Source: Mytilus galloprovincialis
Taxonomy: Eukaryota > Mollusca > Bivalvia > Mytilida > Mytilidae
NCBI RefSeq assembly: GCF_965363235.1
Contig: NC_134844.1
Span: 49,906,872 to 49,970,871, forward strand
Reading direction: 5' to 3'
Length of the DNA stretch: 64,000 nt
Shown here: positions 22,778-33,900 of the stretch, in pieces
Layout of the letters: every line of letters starts with the position of its first letter
How positions within the stretch are numbered: the first letter of the stretch is position 1
Notes under the pieces: generated by a model
The model's database searches: none
What the model was told of the DNA's origin: nothing
The model's input: only the letters and a program-made list of their open reading frames with translations
Translations under genes and position numbers: made by a program

Positions 22778-23145
22778 AACATACTGTTGGAAGACTTAAG
22801 GCTAGAAATAATATCATTTATACATGTTATATCTGCGAGTTCTTTGCAATTTCCATGTTCTTCCTTGCTACATTTCGTACAACATGAATATGCATGTTTA
22901 TGACAATATGCTAAATATCTTTCACCATGTGATTTGCAGTTTTCCTGTGTTTGGAATAGACTAATAGGTAACTTTTGATATTCGTTAACATGTATAACAC
23001 CATGATTTCTTGTTGATTTCTTCAGAACATGATGCTCTTTGCATTCTTCACAGAGTCCTTTATTACATTGAAAGCACCACGCTGTTAATGGATTAGCAGA
23101 ATGCTTGGAATTGCAGATGCCGCATACAAGAGAACTACTGGCCAT
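22772..23145 (-). CDS. TRIM-like double B-box half-exon (5' part of interrupted exon)
   Basis: Minus-strand start codon at 23145, just inside a splice acceptor (TTTTACAG, exon from 23149), so an upstream 5' UTR exon is expected. The 124 residues carry two B-box zinc fingers and no RING: B-box 1 with CGICNSKH, CFQCNKGLCEECKEHH and a following Cys/His-spaced run; B-box 2 with CKSHGERYLAYCHKH and CTKCSKEEHGNC. B-box/coiled-coil proteins without RING form large families in bivalves, many linked to immune responses. After LKSSNSMLE the frame enters the terminal inverted repeat of the 7932-22771 element and stops within five codons. Joined to 7330-7931 with one duplication copy removed, the exon is 970 nt, all open. 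I see no in-frame splice that would remove the element, so the present allele is probably truncated. Confidence 0.88.
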
Positions 23146-23397
23146 ATTCCTGTAAAATATCCTCAAAGATAAAACAGACATATCATAGCATAAATACAAG
23201 GCTTTATTGTTGTTTCAAAATGGATTATCTTCGATTATCTCCATCGTATAACAACTTTTGTGAACTAATTTAAAGCGATTGTCTTTCGGACAAGAAAAGC
23301 TTTAAGTAATTTGTGAAAGAAACATTTTTATAATAGAGGTTGATAAACGAACGTCTTGTTTCGCATTATTTGAAAAACTTCTATGAGGAAGTGGATA

Positions 23398-23640
23398 GTT
23401 ATCAAGGGTTCTAGGATTATAATTTAGTACGCCAGACGCGTGTTTCGTCTTCATAAGACTCATCAGTGACGCTAATATCAAATTATTTATTAAGCCAATG
23501 AAGTACAAAATTAAAGAGCATTGAGGATTCAAAATTCCAAAAACATGTGCCAAATAAGGCTAAGGTAATCTATGCCTGGAATACGAAAATCCTTACTTTT
23601 TAGAAAAATCCAAAGTTTGGCAAACAGGAAATATATAAAA
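23398..23640 (+). repeat. Mussel 'ACGCCAGACGCG...CATCAGTGACGCT' repeat
   Basis: Has TACGCCAGACGCGTGTTTCG and a downstream CATTGAGGATTCAAAATTCC. Further copies: 37140-37225, 39716-39800, 49390-49620, 53300-53530, 53655-53805, all in the same orientation. SINE-like or a retroelement tail. Confidence 0.8.
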
Positions 23641-25387
23641 ATGACCACATTATTGATATTCATGTCATTTGTTTAAATCCAATAAGTTTGATAAAGCAGG
23701 GATGTTCAAGTTGAAGTGGATATAGTTTATTTAATTAAACTGGCATGACTATTAGAACCAGCTTGAATAATTGTTACCTACCATTTAATATTTAAAAAAT
23801 TCCATTTCCGTTTCTTAATTTCACAATTACAATCAGTGCTGTTGTTTGCACCATACGAATATGAATACTATACGAATCTGTTAATTAACGTAGAATAACA
23901 TTATCTAATTACAACTTTACTATTTTTATATATAAACTATCTGATAGTGTGGTAACAACGAGAAACTGAATAAAGAACGTGTCTTAAAATAAAACTAATC
24001 TTTCGTGTGTTGTATCGGAGTTCTAACTTTTAACAAATGATTTAACGTGTTATTGTCCTAAAAAAATATCCAACAACTTAAATTTGAATCTCTGAAAAAA
24101 GAACATAAAGTGGCCAACCTGACCGGCAAATAATAATTAGTTTCGTTGAAGAATGACCTTTTGCAAAGAGGAAGTGACATTCTCTCGTAAATCGATTCTA
24201 CACACAGCGACAACATCTTCAAACTGATAAAATCTGAAGTATTGAAGAATTTACTATTGTTATATAGTTAAATATCCATACAAAAATATTGTCAAATTGT
24301 TTTAGATATTTAATTAATATGGTCAAAGTGTTATTTCCAGCTGCGGTTGAGGAAAAAAATGCCAAAAGTTAGATGCTTATCAAGTTGCCCCATTTTGTCT
24401 TCAAGTACACGTTAGTCGAGCATAAATAAATGCACCAGGTATACATGGTATATCAATATGTGACATTGATTTACTGTCACTATAAAGTCGAATGATAAGA
24501 AACGTGGTATTTTAAATCAGATCGAATTCGTTATTTATAAGGTTGACATTTTAAGTGATTATTTATCGTATTAAACTCTAACTCCTGTGGAATTTGACAG
24601 TTTGTTACTTTTAAATTCATTCAATTTGGTCTCTTTCATTCCCTTAATTCCTTTTACAGTACACCAGTTATTATCAGTGATTACAGGAGGAAACGTCCAT
24701 AGTAAAAAGAGTGATAGAGCAGGATGTAAGAAGATACTTTCCCCAAACACAAATCTGTTGTAGAACCTTTCATCTAGCATGCGTTATTGATATACACTTT
24801 ATCAAAATGCAAACAAAACATCATACATATACTACTACCTTTATGACTAGTACTGTTTTTAAACATAATCATGCATTTTTATCGTCGTAAGCTAAAGGTT
24901 AAATTAGTTAGCCTAGTTTCATATACACTGCGACCTGAAGAAGACAACAACACAAAACTGAAAAGAATTGTGATTGTGATCATGAATGTGTTTCTTTTTT
25001 CATTTGGTTTATGTAAAATCTAAAATAATAACATCATTCAGTTAACTTTGAACTACGTATAATGTTTAAAAAACAGACACAATATCAAATCAACCTCATA
25101 GTATAACATAAAACTGATCGTTGCTACGGAACTTTGAAGAGCTGAACCACATCCTCTTTAGATTTTGAAGTGTTTTTTATGTAAATATTCAACTGATGGT
25201 ACATAAGTAGACCCATGTTCTTGGAGCTGCAGCTGTACACCATTTGATAAAGTCAATTGTAAAAAAGATCACAAACATTTTATATTTACAGTCGGTGTGA
25301 ACAAATTACTTATAAGTTATGAAGAACTTTTATAATGACATAAAACATAAAAACAAAGAACATTCATATTACAATTAAACAATACAC
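23640..25387. other. Intergenic, nothing recognised
   Basis: AT-rich. A 69-codon minus-strand frame at 24571-24780 matches nothing I know. The promoter and 5' UTR exon of the B-box gene should lie between 23150 and about 30000, but I could not place them. Confidence 0.35.
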
Positions 25388-25390
25388 CTG

Positions 25391-26334
25391 GGGCCGTGTC
25401 AACGAAGCTGTCCTAGGACTAGGACATGTGTTAGGATGATCTTAGGACACGTCTTAGTCCTAAGTTAGGTTAACGAAAGTCTCCTAAAATAAGATATGTC
25501 CTAAATTTGGTCCTAAAGTTAGGACATACAAATAGGTGTCTTAGGATAGTCCTAAAGGTTACAATGTCCTAAAACGTAATAAAAACAACAAATATGGCAT
25601 AAACTCAATACTAAAAATACATATACAATATTAAACTATCATACTGTTATGAGAATTAAATTAATACAACAATTTTTTTTTTCAATTTTTGTTAAAGATT
25701 TAATTGTATTACATTATATTATTTCGTGCTGCCTTTTTTGAAGCCTAAAACATACAAGCATTAAAGCAACATTTTTGCGACTAAACTAAAAACTAAAAAA
25801 TGGGGAAAATATGACTTTTTTTTTAACTTATCCTCATTCGATACATGTAATAAAATCGAGTGGACCTAAGGACCTAAGGACAAAACTAGTTCATCGACTA
25901 AAATTGCAGCACGAATATCGCATTTAACAAAGTTTCGTGACTATTTACTTTTGTTTTCGTTTTAAATTCATTTATATATCTTTTATCATATTATTAAACA
26001 ACGTTATTTATTAGAATAACGTTAAATCACTTTTATTTTGCGTTAATTGTTTTCCATTTTGCGTTAATTGTTTTCCATATAAAAGTCCTCCCCCCTCTTT
26101 TTATACATATAGATACTAAAATACCATTAAATCTATGTCATAGCAATCTCAACATCTTTTTTCAATTAAAAAAATGTGTTAGGATGGTCCTAGGACCATC
26201 GTAATTAGGACTGCCTTAAGACAGCTTTGTTTTACATCCTAAGACATGTCTCAGGCACGTCCTAAGACCATCCTAAATAACGTCCTAAGACATATCTTAG
26301 GACATATCCTAGGATACTTTCATTGACACGGCCC
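25391..26334. mobile_element. 944-bp foldback element with 'GTCCTAAGACAT' words
   Basis: Inverted ends GGGCCGTGTCAA / TTGACACGGCCC. Each arm (25391-25570; 26175-26334) is a run of words around GTCCTAGGAC, TTAGGAC and GTCCTAAGACATATC, many palindromic. CTG flanks both sides (25388-25390, 26335-26337), a candidate 3-bp duplication. The middle is plain AT-rich DNA without a transposase. Confidence 0.78.
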
Positions 26335-26339
26335 CTGAC

Positions 26340-29300
26340 ATACGAACAAAACAAAAAAGCATGAAATAATACACACTCTTGGTTAAATTAATAAAAAAGA
26401 AAAAGGCCAATTAATAAAGTAAGCAGAAACACAACATGAACAACGCAAACAACATGGTATCACATAAAATACATGTAAGCAAGAAGAGTTATTGTAGCAT
26501 GCAAATCAGATTATCGTGCAGCAAGAATTCATAAAATGAAATGAAATACAAGTAACAGATTTGTTGAGAGCAAATATTTGTTTGTGTGTTGGTGTTGCAT
26601 TCATTCTGTAAATTTATGCCAAATCCATTTTGTCAGTTCTTTATTTTTCAGGTACAGATTTTTCCGTACATGTTTTTAATGTTTTTGAACTGTTTTCAAT
26701 TTTTCCGTGGGATAACATTTTGGTTTTGTTGTGATTATTTTTTTTCGTCAGGGAATTGTGTTTCTCAGACGTCACATGTCAAACAGATAGTTTTGATTTG
26801 ATGTCCTACAGTTATAGGGCGTTTAAAAACCCCGCTGTTCAATCGAACACTTTTTACTACGTGAGTTTTCTTCATGGACAATAATCGACACTGTTTATCT
26901 TGTTATCACTTTTCATCTCTCAGAAATAGCAAAAAGTATCGCTTAATATTTTTCACATAAATATTCGATACTTTCTGGAAATAAGGTGTTTCGTTTTACT
27001 AAACTGACTCAGCTACAAATAGAATATAGGAATTCCCGTTTTTGTATTTGGCATGATTGATAAGTGTTTTTGATACTAGCAAGTGAATTAAATTAAAATT
27101 GAGAGTCGAAATGAGGAATGTGTCAACGAGACCAAAGAACAAAACCCAGTCGAAGGCCCCCAATTGGTCTTCGAAATTTTGATTTGAGTTTCACAGTCAT
27201 GTTTCAACTTTAGTATTTTGCTTGCTCTTGTAGCTCTGTAAATGTTATCGACATACATTGTTGTCTAATTGTAAGTTACGATGTAATGCAACGCCAAAAT
27301 GTTAAGGCCACAGGACTCTGAAGGCTTTTACAACTTTTAAAAGGTGTTTGATCGGACTACTTCTTAAGACATAAAACACCTTGTGTCATACATTATGGAA
27401 TATGTTGCAGATCAGCTTGTTTATATTCTAGATCCAATGGAATTTTGATGTTGATCAATTGAGAAACTGACCAAGTTCTATATATTTTTTATGTTTAAAA
27501 GTTATTTTAAGAAAACAAAATATGATTTTCATTGGACAACATTCTAAGCATATGTAAAACTATACTTTATACAAAGGTTATCACAAGGAAAGAAATAAAC
27601 GTTTCATTTTAAATACTTGTTCACGGTTGGCTGGAAAATGATCAAAATCGATCTCAACTCATTTTCACTAAAGAATATCCAAATATATGGTTATAAAATG
27701 CTGCAACAATCAATACACTAAAATATCTTTTTGTCGATATAAAATATTCAGTGTATGATCAAACTGATAAATTATATTGATAATAATTTATTACATTAAC
27801 AATTAACAATTAATATCCTGATAAACATTTAAAACTTGCTCCTGTCGAAGACATCGTAAAAGAACCATAAAGTTAGAAAAAACAGATTTTAACTGTAGAT
27901 ACATAAATTCTAATAGTGACTGGAGTGTTATCCAGGCACATATTTTATTTGAAAAGACTCGAAATAGTTACCTTTAACTTTTTCAAAATCAACTTGGATT
28001 TTCATAAAGCTATACAGCTATCTCAATTAATATCAATCTGGCATAATGCCAGGTTCTTTAGTAGTTTGGTGTTTTTCTGTCATATTCAATAGGTAAACAA
28101 AAACTATAATTTGTTAAGATCAGTTATTATTTGAACTTAATCAAAAGAGAAAATTCTAGCTTTTTTGACCTGTTACTTAAATCCTTTCATTTGACAGAAA
28201 TGAACCAAACTACCAAATAACTTAGAATTTAGTCAGATAAATATATAACTAAGTTAGATTGGATGCTTCAGACCAGTCGTGACTACATTTCAAGGTCAAG
28301 ACTTAGTCTAGACAGGTAGAGACTGGTAGAGACTAAATCAAGACTGGTCGAAACCATTTCAAACTATACCAAGATTATCAAGTACTGAATCAGACTAATT
28401 AATTAAGTCGATACCAAAGTCAAGTTCAATACAGTTACTGGCGAGATTATGTCGTGTCTTATCAAGTAAAATTTTGAAGCTTTTTATAAATTTTATCATA
28501 ATTTAGGCACACATCTTCTTATATCAGGTGTTTCTTCAATAATTGACTATCTTGGGTTTTTTTTCAAGTAAAAATGCATATATAGGCTACAACCTTTCGT
28601 TTAACCCTGTTTTTTATTTTTACAAAACTGAAAGATTCTATACTTATTGCTTATTGCATTTTTTAGAGTATATGTTCCTGCAATATATTGAATGTTTCTA
28701 TATAGACTTTGTTTTACAAGTACTATGAACAAAACTGCAGAATGTAGTCAGGAAAATATGACAGTGATAAGCTAAACTTATGAGAGTATATAAATAATCT
28801 AGTCCTTATATTGTTATTACGAAAACGTATATTTCACGTGTTGCCTAACACTTCAAGTTCTTCTTTAAGTATTGCGAGTGTTAATTGATAGGTAGATTAA
28901 AAAGTGAGGAGGAAAATACACTTAACATTTTCTAAAGAGGCAATACAATCTTTAAACATTACACAGAAACGAAAGAATGTGAAAATCTATACGGTCTTAA
29001 ATGAATGTATTACTATCGTATTCACTTTCAATTGAAGCAATTATTTTCAAAACATTATCTCACTGAATAAACCAGAATATTGTTTAATGGACATTAAATT
29101 ATAAGATCCAACATTAAAAGTGTATAGCTTTGGTTTTCTATATTTCATTAATAAATGGATCGAATCAGATTGTTTTCAGGTAATGTTAATATATTCTGTG
29201 CTTATAAAAGCCTTTTTTATGAACAAATTTCTAAAGTTCCAGCGTATTCTGTATTCCTGGCGTTTGCTTTGAATGTCTACGTTTGTGCGTTTTTGATAAA

Positions 29301-30545
29301 GGTAAATTAAAAAAAAACTATAAAGTTTTTATTTCCTTTAGATACAGTTCGTGGTTTAAATTAAGTTTAGACACATCAATTACTTTATTAAACTGTTATA
29401 GACCTGTATAAACTTTAACAGGGGTGTACTACTTTTTTACCTTAATATGATTAAAAGATAACATCTGAAGTATTTTATTTTTTTTAATCTCATTTTTCTG
29501 AACTTTAAATCTAGATTGACTTTTTTTCATTTATTTCAAAAGTACATAACATGCTTTAATAATAAAGGGAACTAAGTGTTTTGCATTTAGATTTGACTGT
29601 CCCTCTGGTATCTGTCTTCCCTCTTGCATTTAGGGTTGACATACAATTCGGGTTTAAGTTTTCAACATCAACACCTTAAAAAGTACAATTACAAAAATAC
29701 TGAACTGAAATACTGAAATTCAAAACGGAAAGTCCCTTATTAAATGGCAAATTTAAATTATAAAACACATCAAACGAATGGACAACAACTGTCATATTCC
29801 TGACTTGGTACAGACATTTTCAAATGTAGAAAACTGTGGATTGAACCTGGTTTTATAGTGCTAAACCTCTCACTTGTATGATAGTTGCATCAAATTCCGT
29901 TATATTTACATCGATGCGTGAACAAACAAACAGAATAGGTGAAATAGTCAAAATATCGTTACAGAAGTCATCACTGTGTTACAATCTCAAAACAAACAAT
30001 CATTAATCTATAGCAGCTAACGATTTTTTTTTTATTAGTTCATGTTATTTAGATAAATGAACTTATTGTTCTTGCTATTCACTTTCAGGTTAACAAGGGC
30101 AGGCGAGATGCTAGATTGTAACCCTAAAGACAGGTCAACACCATATAGCAAGTTTTAGGTGTCTATAAATACTATCATTACTGCAAGTGAATGATGGACT
30201 GTTAGATGTTAAATCAAATACAAACTTTATATTGATTAGTTTAATGTTTCTTCCCAATTACATTAATATTTTATGTCTTCAAGTCAAGACTAGCTGCATT
30301 ATTAAACGAATATGCTCCACTAGATTATAGAATATAACAAATTGAGATCACTTAAACTAAATTGATACAAAACGTAAATTTGACTACATATAAACATGAT
30401 GATGTCACAAACATAATAGTAACTAAGGACACATTTGAAAGATGAAACAGGAAATTTGTTTAAAGAAACATTTGAGTACTGCATTGAGAACATCAAAATA
30501 TATAAGGATTCAATTAAATTATTTTTTTTTGAACTCATATCAAGC
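26340..30545. other. Intergenic upstream of the fibrinogen-related gene
   Basis: Mussel repeat fragments lie at 27095-27180 ('GAGACCAAAGAACAAAACCC'), 29585-29635 and 29735-29930 ('CCTGACTTGGTACAGACATT'). No other exon is convincing. An untranslated first exon or the promoter of the downstream gene may be here but cannot be placed by eye. Confidence 0.4.
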
Positions 30546-30902
30546 ATGAATCTATCAAATCGAGCAATTACAGTTTTTGTTTATGTGATTTTGGCGAAAC
30601 ATTGTGAATCTTTAATGAAAGATGTTTGTGACAGAGATGATTTAGAATGTCAGCATCCGAACAAAATTGATAAAACCGGGCATTTAGAAACCGGCAAAAG
30701 TCAGCAAAACAACATCTTACGTAGAATTACACGTGTCAGCATGCTGGAATGTATCAAAGAATGTTTTGTGACATCACAATGCATGGCTGTAAACTACAGA
30801 AAGAACTGGAAACTTTGCGATTTGCTTGCTGAACTTCCTCCTGACAAAAATCTCCGAAATGAACTTGGAAGCATATATACGAAGGTGTCAACGTGGAATA
30901 AG
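30546..30902 (+). CDS. FREP exon 1: signal peptide and PAN/apple-like region
   Basis: 119 codons, phase 0 exit at AAG|GTATGA. The frame is open upstream to 30435 without an ATG, so the ATG at 30546 is taken as the start. Confidence 0.85.
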
Positions 30903-33900
30903 GTATGAATTGATAAAAGTTGTTCGAAAAAACATTTATGGACACATATTTCTTTGCAAAATGTTGGATATCTAGTAAGCCAATACATCACATCTGTTTA
31001 TGGTACTGTGGATTCATTATTACTCGTTGGATAGCAATTGTCGTTGGTTTCGTGGGAACAGGTGAACCACGAATGTAAATGTTCAGCGAAATATAAAATA
31101 TAAAGTTGTATCCAGACTTTGGCAGAACCACGAAATCACATATCCACGAAAATGCAAAGTTTCTGTAATCCACGAAAATAAATGAATCCACAGTATTTTT
31201 ATATAAGACATCTTTCAAAAATAATTGCCAAAAAAAAAAATTTAAACGGGCAATTCAAATTCACCTTCAGCGTTACGTATACAGACAGTGTCATTTTGGA
31301 ATCAAAATATTTAAAAAAAAAATACATAGTGTTTGCTTTTAAATACCCGTCGTATTCATTTATGTAATGAATCTTAAATTTGAAAAAAATCAGCAATAAT
31401 TGTAAAATAACACCAAATGTTATATATATATAATTTTACTTAATGTTTGGAAATATGTTTTAACTAAACAAATGTCCGCGTAATTAGGGAAAACGTAGAA
31501 GGGAAACCAACTATTCCGAATGAGATAATTCACCTCTACAATAGTGTTGACTATCTTTATTGGACTAGTTGTGTTTTTCTTATCATATTGGAAACATATC
31601 AATTTTGTGAAAGATGTAGGTGTGGAGCTAAGGTAGATAGTATATAATACACAACAGATGTTTAATACTGTGCAGAATGTCGACAATGTTTCTAATAGCC
31701 AGAAACACATGTGTTCGACACATGATTTGATAGGAGATAAAGGTTTTTTTTCGATAATAATGTGTTTTTTTTCTATTTTGTTTTAATTGCTAAGTGATGA
31801 ATATTTTCCTTATTATAGAAAAGCAATTATGCTTAACCCTTAAAACATACTGTAAATCAGGACCTTGTTAATATCTTTTTAAAGGGAAAATAGCAACCAG
31901 TTTTTATGACCTTTTGACATCACTCGATTATGCACTGTAAATGGAACAACTTGTACAAACGTTGCACAATTATCGCGAGGACGGGTAGCATCATCTGGGG
32001 AAAAAATCGAATTACAGGAAAATTTCCCAGCCTACTGGACAATCACAGTTCAACAACAACAAAGAAAACGACAAACATGTACAATGTTTTATCATATAAA
32101 AAAGCAACAAACATGCACATTTGTTGTCATCAAGCTAATTTTTATCTTAAAAAACTTCACCAGTTCACAGCTGTAATATTATAAACCATTGCCGTGACGC
32201 TGGCCTATTCATTTACCGTGATTTTTTTCTAGGATATTCGCATTCTAAATCTGTTGCTGAAATGAACACACCATATTATATTCATTTTTTTTATGTGGTA
32301 AATTTCATTAAGTTTGAATTGTCTAATAAGCTGATTTCTGTTTACTAATTGAAATGTTTTAAAAACTTCCCATTAACGTTTGTAATTTTTATATGCACTG
32401 TCTGGGATTCAAACACCTCCTTGAAGTCTGTTATGTATCACTGACATTAACACATCGACGAATGTACGAATATAAAGATATAAGAAGATGTAGAATGAGT
32501 GCCAATGAGACAACCTTCGATCCTATCATGATCGGTCTTTTTTATGTCTTAAAGTTTAAATGATTGACACAATGAATAACGTTGGGTCGTTTGAAAGTAA
32601 CAATTGACCCTTCTTAATATTATTACACAATAAGTGGAAATCACGTGATCATTTTGTTGGTGGTTTTGCTACTAAAATACAAATAAGCTAGTAACAAATA
32701 AAATTACTTCATATATTTTTATATACTATTTATTATCAGTTGGCAACCCATGATGACACCTGTAGTCTTGAGGACAGGCCCGCATCATATGTAAAATTCG
32801 AAATGTCCATAAATACAATCAATACTATGAGAGGATGTATGACTGTAAAACTTAATATCGATTAGTTCAATGTTTCTTTACGCAAATACATTAATTTTTC
32901 ATGTTTTCACGACCTGCTGCATATTACACAAATATGATACATAAGTTTATAAAATATAACAATTCTGGATCACTTAGCGTGAAGTGAAAATTTGAATTTA
33001 ATGCATGTACTAAATATTTATTTGGAAAAAGTACAATTGTGTATTTCCAATTCATAAAATTGGCAAATTAAATTGGTGAGAAACCTAATATGCCTTCTGT
33101 TTTTTTCTGTTGTATTATAGTGCGTTTGCCCTATTGTATATTTTTAGCTTTCTTTATTATAGACATCGTGCATATCTGGAAATGGTAGTTTTTGAAACAT
33201 GTGCTGGCCGCGCAGTAACCATTTAACTGTTATAAAAGATTTTTATAATGTTAATACATGTATTATATATTAAAGATTTGTTATAGACATTTTCCAAAAA
33301 AAACAGTAGATTAGTTAACATTTATTGTTATTCAGTTTCAGCCGTTGTACAACAAATATTTTCCAGTAGTGTTATATTTTAGGCTCTTGCTGGGGCATGT
33401 GCAGATCACCAATGTCAAGATGGAAACAAATGTGAAAAGAAAGGCGGTGAAATAATGTGCACGCCTGCATGTAAGACATTAGTGTTTTATTTATTGTATA
33501 TCGGAATAATTACATTAGATGTATGTTTCATCATAATACTTTATTCTGATTGGCTGACTGCACATCACGTGTTATTCCTAAAGCAATTGCATCTCTCAAT
33601 AAAACTTTTCATTTCATGATAACACGTGGTCCCACAATAAAGTGCACAGGTGAATTAAATAAAACAATTATAAAGTTCGTGTTTGCATGATCATAGGTAA
33701 AAAATGTAATTATAAATATTGAATGCTTCTTTTTGTAACTTCATAGGGTTGTAAAAGCGTTGACCGTACGCACATTTTAAGTATGAAGCGCTTCCGCGCT
33801 TCATACAAAATGTACTTCGGTCAACGCTTTTACACCCCAACGAAGTTACAAAAAGAAGCATTCAATTCTTAAATTAGTTTGTTTGTTGGTGTTTGACCGA

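Noticed and set aside
7926..22785. The element acting as an intron, using the donor-like CA|GTATGT near 22785 and an acceptor TAG at the left end
   Set aside because: Joining these sites shifts the frame of the coiled-coil half, so no in-frame removal is apparent by eye.
24571..24780. 69-codon minus-strand frame
   Set aside because: No recognised motif, splice signals or start context; indistinguishable from chance.
30435..30545. Upstream extension of the fibrinogen-related protein
   Set aside because: Open frame but no ATG; the ATG at 30546 gives a good signal peptide. The upstream part may be 5' UTR or intron.
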